Of a stretch of DNA of 64,000 nucleotides, positions 8,505 to 19,609 are shown piece by piece (the stretch's first letter is position 1; every line of letters starts with the position of its first letter). Location: positions 7,738,708 through 7,802,707 of the forward strand of contig CM033391.1 in assembly GCA_019426215.1 (NCBI GenBank), in the 5' to 3' direction. The notes beneath the pieces are model-generated. The model searched no databases and had not been told where the DNA came from. It saw only the letters and a list, made by a program, of their open reading frames with translations. This stretch comes from Buddleja alternifolia (taxonomy: Eukaryota; Streptophyta; Magnoliopsida; Lamiales; Scrophulariaceae). A program made the position numbers and the translations under genes.

Positions 8505-10890
8505 ATGATGGCTGAAGATGGTAAAGTAAAAATTGACTAGTTCGATGGAAAAGATTTCAGATTCTGGCGGATGCAGATGGGGGATTATCTCTACTAGAAG
8601 AAACTCCATGAACCGTTATAGAATGAGAAGCCGAAAAGATGTTAGCTGATGATTAAGCGATGTTGGACAGATAGGCTTTGGGTGTAATTTGGCTTACGTT
8701 TACTAGGAACGTAGAATTTAACATTATTAGTGAGAATAATACTGCAGGTTTGATGAAGTCATTGTCAAACATGTATGAGAACCATCTGATGAGACGTTTG
8801 TTCAATTTGAGGATGACTGAAGATGAAATTATGGTGGAGCATATCAACGTTTTCAACGTTATCATCACTCAGTTGAGTTCGGTTGATATCGATTTTGATG
8901 ACGAGGTACAGGGCTTATAATATTGTCTTTTTTGCCGAAAAGTTGGAGTGCGACGGTGACTGTAGCGAGCAGTTCGTTTGGCTAAAAGAAGTTAGACTTC
9001 AGGAGATTACGGGATCTGATTTGGAGTGAGGTTATTCACCAGTGGGAATCAGGAACTCACAGCTACTACTTATAGTGCTGAAAGCAGAGAGATAAATAAT
9101 CAACGAGGTGGTCAGAAAGGTCGGGGAAGATCCAAATCTAAGGGGTGAGGAAAGTCAAAACTGCGCAAGGATTCTGATTGCTGGGGTTGCGGTAAGAATG
9201 ATCATTACAAGCGAGATTATCTGAAAAAGTCTGATCAAAACTAATGTTGGGAACATCAACAATCAAACGTAGCTACAAATGATGTCAGGGATGCTTTGGT
9301 TTGTTGTGTTAATAGTTCAGTAGACCAATGGATATTAGATGCAAATGCGGCGTTCCATGCTACTTCTTGCAAGAATTATCTAACAAATTATATCTCTGAA
9401 AAATTTGGAAAGATTTTTCTTGCAGATAACAAACCCTTGGAAAATTGTTGGTAAAAGTGTTGTCACAGTGACGACAGTAAAGAGATTGCAGTTGAAATTA
9501 CAAAATGTAAACATGTATCAGGGTTAAAAAATAATTTGATCTCTATGGGTCAAATTGATTGTGATGGTTATACTACAATGTTTGGTGGTGGTGGATGGAA
9601 ATTACCAATGGAAACATGGTGGTGGCACGTGGTACGAAGTCTGAAACTTTGTACAAAACTGTGATAAAGAAAGACTCATTAGCTGTAGTCGGGGCCACAG
9701 AAGACATGCATTTATCGCATAAGCGACTGGGGGGATGAGAATAATGGCATCTAATGAAAAGTTGCCAATTTCTAAGTCTGTCAAGTTGGGTCTTTGCGAA
9801 GACTGTTTTCTTGGGAAGCAAAACAATGTGAGCTTCTCCAACATTGGAAAAGAATTAAAGGTTGACAAATTGGAGCTCGTGCATACTGATGTATGAAAAC
9901 CGGCACTCGTACAGTCGCTTGGAGGGTCCAGATATTACGCTACCTTCATTGATGATTCCACTAGAAAGGTGTGGGTCTATTTTCTAAAAATACAAAAAAC
10001 TGACGTTTTCAATACTTTTAAAAATTAGAAAGCGGAGGTTGAAAATCAGACGGGATTGAGATTGAAGTGACTGAGGTCGGATAGTGGCGGGGGGTATGAT
10101 AGTCTTCAAGGAATATTGTGCTGAAAATAGGATCAAGATGGACAAAATCATTCTGGGGACATCGCAGAAGAATTGAAAAGCAGAACAGGTGAATAGCGCC
10201 TTGAATGAGAGGGCTAGAAGCATGAGAATTCACTCCGGATTGCCAAAGGCCTTTCGGACGGATGCAATGAGCACGGTGGATTATCTCATAATTCCAAAGG
10301 AGGTTTGGTCTGGAAAAGAGGTAAATTTATCACATTTTTTGTTGTTTATCTTATGTGTTTATTAATTCTGATGATAATGATAAGCTTGATCCTAAAGCAC
10401 GGAAGCACTTTTTTATTGGTTATGGAGATGAAAGTTTTGGTTATCCTTTTTGGGATGATCAAAGCAAGAAAATCATAAGGCTTAAAGATGTCACATTTAA
10501 TGAGAACATATTATACAAGGATAGACTTGGTGCTGAGACTAAGATCACTGAGAAACTAAAAGCAGTGCTAGAGGAGATCACAATAGATGATGCTGCGGGG
10601 AATGGTATTAAAAAAGAACCGGAGAGACCTCAACCTACTTTGAGGAGATCCAGCAAAACTCCTAAACCAAACATAAGGTATTCCCCATCTCTACACTACT
10701 TAATTTTGACGGATTCGGGTGAGCCTGAGGCGTACAAAGAAGAGATGAGTATAGGAGATTCTCTCTAGTAGAAGTTATTCATGAAAGATGAGATGAGTTC
10801 GCTTGAGAGAAATAGGACTTGGAGGTTGACTAAGTTATCTCGGGGAGGGGGGAAAGCATTGCAGAACAAGTGGGTTTTCCGGGTTAAATG
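8505..10890 (+). pseudogene. Decayed Tnt1-like copia gag-pol, truncated before the RT core
   Basis: The pieces appear in copia order. Gag begins MAEDGKVKI at 8508 with a stop by codon 12. A degenerate zinc knuckle near 9178 reads C-W-G-C-x4-H-x4-Y, its last Cys changed to Tyr. The protease motif near 9330 is altered (LDANAAFHA instead of a DSGA form). Integrase fragments lie at about 9870-10060 with an RSDSGG remnant. An open stretch at 10355-10768 (FFIGYGDESFGYPFWD and a following acidic linker) corresponds to the integrase-RT linker. The start of RT (NKWVFRV) near 10868 is followed by a stop. Many stops and frameshifts are present, so it is inactive. Confidence 0.8.
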
Positions 10891-10922
10891 ATGCTAGCTC
10901 AATTTTTTTCGAGTGATACATA

Positions 10923-12705
10923 TATTAAGATTATGCCCTCAGATGTCATAGAGGATAGAATGATAGGACATTTTTCTTTTAATGAACTTATTTGATTTTT
11001 ATAATAAAGGCATTATTTAGTTTTCACTTAAATTTTATCTGCATCTATAAGTTGTGTAAAGCGTTTTGTCCATGTTTTCAATGTGATCCCTCTGCCTCAT
11101 ATGGGATAGGAAAATTGGCACTAAAGAGATCGATCTTGATTACTTAAACTCGTTCGCAAGTAATATGAAGTATTTAGTGGACAAATGAAGATTTAGATTA
11201 CTTTCAATTTCTTAGCTCTGACATGGGAGTGCTAGTCGAGTACCATGGGATGTAGGAGCTTAAGATTGTAGGCACATCAGTGGAACTGATATGCTCGAAC
11301 ACGACTCGCATAGGTTCTATCACATGAGTTTTCACTCTGTAACTGTCAATGACAGAACTAATTATGCGCAATAGGTATAAATGAACCTATGACCTGAAGT
11401 ATCAGGATGAAGATGCACTTGTGACATAAAGTATTTCATTACCAATTCACCCATTGGTGGGGTCGACCTCGAAATGCGGTTTGATGGGCAAGTGGTAGTC
11501 TAAGCTGATATCTAACATGGGATTTGTTCTCTCATAAGTAAGTAAGAAAGTACCCTATGTGATTATACATAAATAGAGATCAACGTCTTTGGCCAAAGCA
11601 AAAAGAGACAATTGTGCGATGCACTAAATCGATCTCAATGATCTCGTATTATTATAATTAATACGTATGGTTGCGTCCAGTGAGTTTGACATAACCATGA
11701 ATCTCACTTGACTGGGGTACATGAACAAAGGGTTTATACTTATACGGTATTTAGGATTGGAAGGGTGTGGAATGATCCAATCATTCGATTTTGTTTGGGT
11801 TACGAAGTGGGCCACGTGACTTGCTAGATGTTACCCACTTTCTTTGGTTTCCTCTTATTGTCAAACGAAACGAACATAAAGAGTCGCGCTGAAGGATTGA
11901 TAAAGAAAAATCAAAAAAAGAGTTTCTATTTTTCTTTTAGGAGTTTTAATTTATTGGATAATTAAATAATTCATTATTCATTAGATGAAATAATTAATTA
12001 TAAGGATAAGATTAATTATTCATTAATTTCCTATGGAAATAAATGAATGAATTAATTTATCTAATTAATTTGATTATTTAATTAATTAATTTGTTTATTG
12101 GATATAATAAATTATTGATTAAATAGATAATTAATTAAAACGAAAGAAGCCCCAAGCCTAGTATTGGGCATCCATGAGGACGCCTATTAGGTCAAGTTGG
12201 GTGTCCGTAAGGATATGCCCAACATACAAGGTATATTTTGTTTGTCTTGGTCAATAAGTCATGACATATAAAAGGAGTCTTTGACTTAAAACAAGACAAA
12301 CACTTTCATAACTCTCCTAGAAAGAAATGAAGAAAAAATCCTCCTCCCCCTCTCTATACTAGTCGTCGCCCCTTAGAGAAAAATAAGTGGAAATTTTTCG
12401 TCAGTCAATCGATGCTTGATAATTTAGAGACAGCGTAATTTCGTTGTTCGGATCAAATTCAAGAAAGTCAACGAATTCAAGAATTGAAGATTATACGAGA
12501 ATTGAAGAAAACGAGACTTCATTAATTCGAGTTTTAGATGAGGAATCGGATTCTCAAACTACTTCGCTTCAACAGGTAAGTAGTTATTCTTTACGCGAAT
12601 TAATTGATTTGAATATGCGAATCAAAGAATTTAAACTTTGGGTTTTTAAATTAAAATTTTGAAATCCTTCCGTTGCATTTATTTGATTTTTTGCGAAACT
12701 CAACA
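10923..12705 (+). mobile_element. 5' LTR of the large copia element
   Basis: It starts TATTAAGATTATGCCC (ancestral TG lost) and ends CGAAACTCAACA. It contains a probable TATA box (ACATATAAAAGG near 12262) followed by a probable R region. Length is 1783 bp against 1792 for the partner. Confidence 0.85.
12262..12275 (+). promoter_or_regulatory. Probable LTR TATA box
   Basis: GACATATAAAAGGAG in the 5' LTR corresponds to GAGATATAAAAGGAG near 23155 in the 3' LTR. The core TATAAAAGG is conserved while surrounding bases differ. Confidence 0.55.
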
Positions 12706-12706
12706 G

Positions 12707-12720
12707 TGGTATCAGAGCCA
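12707..12720 (+). other. Primer-binding site, initiator Met tRNA
   Basis: TGGTATCAGAGCCA is the canonical copia PBS, one base after the LTR end at 12705. Confidence 0.9.
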
Positions 12721-13589
12721 ATCTCTGATTCGCATATTTAATCATGTTTATGTGATTTATGATATACATAATATGTGTTTTTGAAGCAAGCAATTATGTG
12801 TTAATTAAATCTGCATTTTTATGGTTTTGAGCATGGATTTTGATTTTTTGTATTTATTGTAAATCTGGGTATTGTGTGATGTGGAAAAAATCAAAAACTA
12901 CGCAGCAGCGCACAACGTCTGGCGTCATGTCAATACACAGCCAGGTCGTGTGGCTTGGCCACCCAGCCACACGGCCTGACAAGTCGTGTGTTTCAACACA
13001 TGACCCGCTGAACCGGGTCTTGGATTCGAGTATGTAAACGGGCTATGTATTGGGTTGAAATTGGTATTTGGGTTTTGGGTAAATTTAATTATCCGGGTGA
13101 GTCAAAAGGATGATGACCCGGTATAATTCAAATTAAGCCCATTGGAAATTTAATCAATTTCGACTTATTAATTAGTTTTGGCTTAATTTAATTCATTCCA
13201 AATGGGTCATTGGATTGGTGATTTGAATTTAAATTAAAACTAGCCCAATAGAAATTAATAATGTGTGCATATTTTTTCTAATTAATTAATTTAAGCTCAA
13301 TTAAATTAAATTCAAGTAGATCAAAAGGATGGTAACTTGGGTTTGATGAAATCGAGCCCAATAAGATTAATTGTAATAGGAATATTCAATTAGAAGAATT
13401 AATTATTTTTCTTGGAGATTAATAATTAATTTATGGATTAAATGTTATTAACTTTTCCTCAACTTGGAAATTACTTGAATATTTGAATAAAGAATATAGA
13501 TTATTTTTCTTGGCTGATTAATAATTAATTCTTTAATCAAATAAAAGTATTTTCAATTAATGATTGCTTTAAATCATAATAAAATAGGA
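12721..13589 (+). other. Long untranslated leader of the large copia element
   Basis: This is AT-rich with imperfect repeats of AATTAATTTAAGCCCA and GGGTCAAAAGGATG type. No coding frame of note is present. Leader sequence is expected between PBS and gag. It ends abruptly where host fragment C begins. Confidence 0.6.
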
Positions 13590-14490
13590 TTTTTGTCCCC
13601 GAACCATTTGTGGCCAACTATCTCCAAAGTCCTCAGACCCTAATCCCTTGCCCAATGCGACAAAAAATGCAATTCCATATCAACTTCTATAGTTCTGTTC
13701 CTCACATTGGCTTCAAGAACACGAACTAAAGTTTTCTTTTAAAGTCTTATTTAACCAAACCCAAATCAATCATGAGGCGAAAGGATTTACAAAATACAAT
13801 CATTTCCAACAGTAACACAAATGGATTTACAAATTACAAGTGTATTCTCAATAATAAAACAAAATGGGTATATAATTGATTTGAATTCTTAAGAGTTCTC
13901 GTAACTCTAAACTTAGAATAACTATCAGCATATGAAATTATAATATAAAAATGAATTATTATAATTATAAAAAATATAGAGTAATTATTTAACTGATTTA
14001 TGTGCAATTTATAATGTATGAATGATTAGAATTATATAAGATAAGGCCACAAACACTCCAATAATTCTTAATCCAAAAAGAGTCACATTTCATAATAAAA
14101 AATTAAGTAAACATTTAACTTGAAGGGGTTTTATAAATACTATATATAAAATGTTTCCACCAAAATACAAAGTTTAAATTAACCAAACTAGATACCTTCT
14201 GAAATATGCCAACTACAAATCATCTATTCATGCATGTAATATATATATATATATATATATGTACAATTATAACATACAATCCCTACTACTTTATTACAAA
14301 TCACATAAACCCTTATTACAAACTAGGAATCGTCCCCACATAAAATTAGGGTTTCATCAAATAACATAAAAACCTGGCTAAGTTCATAACGCAGCATGAT
14401 GAGATTGAGAACAGTTCCGAAGCAGTGAATTAAGAACCAATTTCTTGGACAAGACGAAAAGAACAGGAGACAAGATTTGCAAGAACCAAT
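13590..14490. repeat. Segmental duplication copy C: host fragment inside the retroelement
   Basis: These 901 bp are collinear with about 2404-3297 of copy A and 24845-26330 of B (minus the B MITE). Identity is very high by eye. The left edge is at the AT/TTTTGTCCCC junction. The right edge stops inside the small gene at AAGAACCAAT, next to TGTTTACACT. The MITE at 25130 is absent, so C was copied before that insertion or from a copy without it. Confidence 0.9.
14386..14490 (-). pseudogene. 3' fragment of the small gene within copy C
   Basis: This matches the last third of the 3192-3494 gene, from the hydrophobic segment to the stop codon. There is no start codon or promoter, so it is a fragment. 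Here the gene sequence equals copy A rather than B (it keeps the extra codons before HHAAL). Confidence 0.75.
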
Positions 14491-15040
14491 TGTTTACACT
14501 ATAAAATAATTGGGCTTTCGAAATACAAAGCCCAAATAGCCCAAATTGTAGAAATTCGAAAAGAAGGGGCTGAGTTAATAAAACCCAAGAATCGAATCTG
14601 AAGAAATAAAATATGGTCCAAATAGATAATCATCTGCAAAAGCGCGCTAATTCAAAAATATTTGAAAGAGCAGTTGAAGACGGTTGAAGGCGGTTCCCGA
14701 AGAAAAGGAACGTGGGTTCCTTCAAAGACCAATATATATACAAGCCATGAACAGAGAAAAAAAGACATCGCAAGATCACCAGACTTCTGCATTTTCGTTT
14801 TCTTAGGAGTAGTTCATAGCGTAATGTAGGAGTAGCTCTTAGCATAATTTAGGAGTAGTCGTAATGTAATTTAGTATTAGACTCGAAGGAATTTGCCTTT
14901 TCAAGGCTTGTATCGGCATTCGATTGTCTGTAATTTTTACGAATCGAAGACTTTTATGGAGGTATAGATTACATGCTTTCAGATTTCAGTAATTTGTATC
15001 TTGACCTAAGTTTTCTATTCATTAACATCGTTTTGAAAAA

Positions 15041-15309
15041 GAAAGGTTCTCACGTAGGTACAAAATTATCTTGTGTCAGATTTAAGTATCAGAGAGATAG
15101 TTTTTACCTGGACTTGAATTTTTCTTTTATTGTATTATTGTGTCATTCGAAGAAGATAATCAACACCCAAAATAATACATTTGATCGAAAGATTCTCACG
15201 TAGGTACAAAGTTATCTTGCGTCAGATTTAAATATCAGAAAGATAGTTTTTACCTGTACTTGAATTTTTCTTTTATTGTATTATTGTGTCATTCGAAGAC
15301 GATAAACAT
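15041..15309 (+). repeat. 146 bp tandem duplication
   Basis: Units start at 15041 (GAAAGGTTCTCACGTAGG) and 15187 (GAAAGATTCTCACGTAGG) and run on through CATTCGAAGAAGATAA. The second unit is shortened. Only about eight differences are visible over the shared 120 bp. Confidence 0.8.
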
Positions 15310-15579
15310 TTCAGTCAATTGCGGTCCTAACAACTAAGTGAAACAACACGTCGAAATGTTAAATTCTGAACCACCGTCTAGCGTATCGAACTCGAGCGCG
15401 GGGGTTGAAAGATAATTCTAAGTGGAGAATTATCACGGGGCTTGGAACGACTACTCGAAATCCTTCCCTAGTCGAATTTGTTTTTATTTTCGAAACAAAT
15501 AACTGCCGACCACAGTGGGAGTTTGGTTTCTGTAAAATCAATTTTCCAAGATCATTTAAGTCATTCTGCAAGGCCGATA

Positions 15580-15876
15580 ATGACAGACGAGTTCACTCGT
15601 GATGACTGCATCAAGGATTTGGATATCCAGTCGGTGGCAAAAAATAAAGTCAAAGCGGACAAAATGTACAAACAATTTGTTCGACTTATGAAACAAACTC
15701 TAGCAGGTGCTCGAGAAGATCAAATGAGAGAATTCAATAATCAATATCGAGCACTGGCACAAGAGTCCGCCCGAATATTTATGGCAATCGTACAAGATAT
15801 TGCGGTAAGTGCTCGAGATGGGCTGGCTCGAGAAGTTACTCGAGTGACTACAGAGTTGGGTGAAATTTTCAATTAA
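15580..15876 (+). CDS. Unrecognised 98-residue reading frame in unknown element
   Basis: From ATG 15580 the product begins MTDEFTRDDCIKDLDIQ and is rich in charged residues with a helical look (residues 20-70, heptad-like spacing). An upstream in-frame extension to 15478 exists. I cannot assign it. The location after an LTR-like stretch is compatible with a small gag-like or non-autonomous element protein, but no zinc knuckle is seen. Confidence 0.25.
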   Translation: MTDEFTRDDCIKDLDIQSVAKNKVKADKMYKQFVRLMKQTLAGAREDQMREFNNQYRALAQESARIFMAIVQDIAVSARDGLAREVTRVTTELGEIFN

Positions 15877-16264
15877 ACGTGCGACGTTTTTTCGAATATG
15901 ATAAATACCCAAGTGGCATTAGCACTCGAGCCTTTAATCAATACACATAATATTTTAGTAGAAAACTTATCTCAGTTAATGTCAATAGAACCTAGGATTT
16001 GAACCAAGACAATCAATCCAAACAAAATTCTTCTAGGATATCCTCGAGAAGCTCGAGCTCGAGATGAACGGTTCGAAGTCGGCCAATCTTCGACCCAGAT
16101 ACCCCTCGAGTCAACAAAATGCTGGGGAGCAACAAAGAGTGAATCAAACGAAGATGATCTCGAGAGGGTAAAATAGACCTCTAATATAAGTGTTCATCAG
16201 TGGAGGGGTAAAGGTTTACAACCCACAGTGATTTCTAGCGTATTGTTATTTCGAGTAAAAATGA

Positions 16265-16490
16265 TTTTCGAACACATTGATATTTCAAATTCAGCAATTT
16301 CAAATACCTTGATATTTCGAATTCAATAATTTCGAGCACCTCGATATTTCGAATTCAATAATTTCGAGCACCTCGATATTTCGAATTCAATAATTTCGAG
16401 CACCTTGATACTTTGAGTTCAATAATTGCGAGCAGCTTGATAGTTCAAATTCAGCAACTTCGAATACTTCGATATTTCGAGTTCAGCGCG
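16265..16490 (+). repeat. Tandem array of about seven 32-33 bp units
   Basis: The core unit is TCGATATTTCGAATTCAATA followed by ATTTCGAGCACC. Three central copies are almost identical and the outer ones more diverged, the usual pattern of an array growing from the middle. Confidence 0.85.
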
Positions 16491-16979
16491 CTCTAAAGTA
16501 TCTTAGTTCGCAGCTTCGCGATATTCTGCAAGTTACATATGAGTGAAGCTGGAAGAGTTGCTATAAGGCGTGGCTGTTGCGAAGATGGTAAACAAGTAAT
16601 ATATTGTGAGAATTTTTGCACCGAATCTTTAATCTCTGAAAATGAAAAACAAGGAAAGAAGAAGGAGAATGGAAGAAAATGAAGGAGAGGATAAGCCATC
16701 GTTGAATGAAGATGGAATGAAATGCAGATGGAAATGGAGATGAAATTAAAATTGTAATGAAATGGAGATGAGATGAAGGTGATTTTTGTTCGGCGGGACC
16801 CCATTATGTAATATATGTATATATTTTAATTGTTCATCACAACTCACCCACACATCACCGTTTGATAAAAGAAAAAGGACACAAAAAATAATAATATTGG
16901 GTTTCCTTTAGGGGACCGAACTGTACATGGCCACATGGGTCATGTACCGTATTAATTATTAAACCTTTTATCACCAAAT

Positions 16980-17101
16980 TATATATATATATATATATAT
17001 TGTAAAAACTATTGAGACGCTGACTCAACTCAAGCACTTTTAATTCTCCTCTTTTTCGAAGAGCAGCTCAAGGTCCTCCTCTAGCACTCGAGCTACATGT
17101 C

Positions 17102-17137
<36 letters not shown>

Positions 17138-17151
17138 ATAATAAGAAGTAA
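16980..17151. repeat. TA microsatellites
   Basis: TA runs occupy 16980-17000 and 17101-17151. Confidence 0.9.
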
Positions 17152-17274
17152 AGAGGCTTTTCTGTTTTCTACTCATTTTTAGAAGATATTAGATATCTTC
17201 ATAATCTGACACCATATTCGAATCATCTTTCTTCGAGAAAGTGAGTAGGAAGATTACTTTTCGAGAAAGTACAA

Positions 17275-18278
17275 CAAGATGGGCTTTCTCTTCAGGAAAG
17301 TAAAGAACAAGAATCGAGAAATCGAAGCAAGAAAGGGAGAGATTAAAGCAATACGAGTCTTTAACCAAAGACGTGTCTCCGGCTAGAACACGCGCTAGTG
17401 AGGAAAAGGTCTAAGCCCATGAAAAATGGGTCAAGGACGCCATTCGGGTGAGAGGATACATGCTGGGATCTATGACCAATGAACTTCAAAGGTCACATGA
17501 TAAGATGCCCACTACAAGAGCTATCCTAGCTCACCTGGTAGAGCTCTATGGTGAGCACAGTCGAACTGTACGATATGAGATATCAAAAGAGCTCTTCGGA
17601 GCTAAGATGAAAGAAAGTGAGAAGGTTGGTGATCATGTCCTCAAAATGATATCGAGGATTGAGAAATTGGAAGCTCTCAACTTCACTATGAACGCCACCC
17701 TTCAAACTGACTTAATCTTGCAGTCTCTTCCTGATTCCTTCTCCCAATTTGTGGTTAACTTTAACTGCAATGAGATAAAGTGCAATTTAGCTGGGCTAAT
17801 GAACAAGTTGGTTACTACACAATCTCAAATGAAATCAAAGGGAAAGGAAACTGCCTTGGTCATATCTTCTGGACCTAAAAAATCTAAGTTTAAGAAGAAC
17901 AAGAAGCAGGCTGGCGAGCTAGGAGCTAAAGGGGGTGTTCAAAAGGGTAAGGGAAAGGCTCAAGGGTTTTATAAGAGCAAAGAGCCTAAGAAGACGAACA
18001 GATGTCTCGACTGCGGTGAGCTTGGCCACTGGAAGAGGAATTGTCCCAAATTAGGCAAAGGCGCAAAAGGTATGGAACTTTTCATTTTTGAAACTAATAG
18101 TTCTATGACTGTTTTTCCTACTTCATGGATTCTGGACTCAGGGGCTAGTGCCCATGTGTGTTGTTTGGAACAGGATCTGCATAGAAGTAGAAAGGTGGGT
18201 CGAGAAGAAGTGATGATCAAAGTAGGCAGGGGGAAAGTGTCGCAGCTATTAGGATTGAATTTACTTCTTTATATTTGA
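17275..18278 (+). pseudogene. gag and protease start of the large copia element
   Basis: The frame is interrupted by a TAA at 17412-17414 and is then open to 18278. The open part carries a UBN2-type gag core (residues about 5-130 counted from 17448), a basic linker, a zinc knuckle C186-x2-C189-x4-H194-x4-C199 and the protease active site DSGA (residues 230-233). It ends prematurely after the protease start. Gag packages the RNA and the protease processes the polyprotein. The true start codon is uncertain because the N-terminal 5' side meets the unknown stretch. Confidence 0.75.
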
Positions 18279-18450
18279 ATGCTGGACATTTACTGTTTTT
18301 AAATGATGTTTTAGTTTTGTCCAAGGGACTTAAGAACATTGTTTTCATTCCTATATTAGTTAAGATTGGTTATACATTCCATTTTTCTAAATTGAATTGC
18401 AACATTTATTATGAAATAAATTAGTTGTCAATGCTTCTTTAGTTAATAGT

Positions 18451-19420
18451 TTGTATTATTTAAAAGTCCGTAATTCATCTGATGTGAATGTTGTAACTAA
18501 TAAACGTGGTAGGCAAGAAGCTAACTTAAGAATAAAGTGGCATCTTAGACTAGGCCATGCTAGAGAGCACAAGATCCACAAAATGGAAAAAGATAGGCTT
18601 TTAAGTTCACAAGGGTCGGATCCCTATCCAACATGTGAATCATATCTCTTAGGTAAGATGGCTAGATTACCCTTCACTGGGACTTTTGAAAGAGTCACTC
18701 AAGTCTTAGGATTAGTGCATACCGACGTTTACAGACCATTTGGAGAAATGGCTCGTGGAGGTTTCTACTACTTCATCACTTTCACGATCGTTCAAGATAT
18801 GGTCTAGTGTATCTAATAAAGCAAAAGTATGATTCCTTTGAAAGGTTCAAAGAATTCAAAGCTTTGGTCGAAAATCAAACTGGGCAAAATATAAAAAATT
18901 CTGTGATCGGATCGTGGAGGACAATATATGAGCGCCGAGTTCGATGAATTCCTTAGAGAACAAGGAATAATGTTACAATTAACACTACTAGTAACTCCTT
19001 AACTAAATGGAATAGCTGAGAGAAGAAACCACACTGTTGGACATGGTTCGTTCCATGCTTAGTTACACTGATTTACCCATTTTGTTGTAGGGACACGCGC
19101 TCCTTACTGCTGCTTATGTATTGAACAGATGTCCCTCCAAATCCGTTCCTAAAACTCCGCATGAGATGTGGAATAATAGGAAACCAAGTCTTGATCATAT
19201 TAAGATTTGGGGATGTCCTACTTATGTCAACAAGACTAAAGTGGAGAAATTGGAGACAAGATCCCTCATAGGACGTTTCATTGGTTATCCTGAAGATTTC
19301 ATAGGATTTTTCTTTTACCTACATGATGATCAGAGAATCATTGTGGCCCTACAAGCCCACTTCATTGAAGATGAATTCATCTTGGAAGGGGGCAAAGGTA
19401 GAAATATTGTTCTAGAATAA
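18451..19420 (+). pseudogene. Integrase region of the large copia element
   Basis: A GAG-pre-integrase zinc segment (WHLRLGHAREHK) and the first catalytic Asp (LVHTDVYRPF) lie in the open part 18451-18807. The remainder of the catalytic core is broken by stops and frame changes through 19120. The C-terminal core and linker (MNRCPSKSVPKTPHEMW, then GCPTYV and FIGY motifs) are open at 19121-19420. The element cannot make a working integrase. Confidence 0.75.
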
Positions 19421-19609
19421 CAAAATGAAACTCCCTCTGAGGCATCTGTCCAAGAACCAAGGCCTGACCCAATAGTAGCACAACCACCACGTAGATCTGG
19501 TAGAATACCACATAAACCTGAGAGGTATGGGTATCTACTGCAGGGGGAGTCAGAGCTTCACATTGTAGTTCAAGAGGGTCATGAAGATGATCCTTATACC
19601 TATGATCAA

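Larger units (their letters stand above)
14491..17270 (+). other. Stretch of unknown, probably retroelement, origin inside the copia element
   Basis: It begins TGTTTACACT right at the edge of fragment C. It contains a 146 bp tandem duplication (15041-15309), an open frame (from 15580), an array of 32-33 bp repeats (16265-16490) and TA microsatellites. I found no matching LTR pair, PBS or polymerase motif. Its 3' end merges into the copia gag near 17275. It may be a nested gypsy-type or LARD-like element that has lost an end. Confidence 0.4.

Noticed and set aside
10923..12705. Solo LTR interpretation for 10923-12705
   Set aside because: The PBS follows directly and the 5 bp flank ACATA matches the one after 23596, so it is the 5' LTR of the same insertion.
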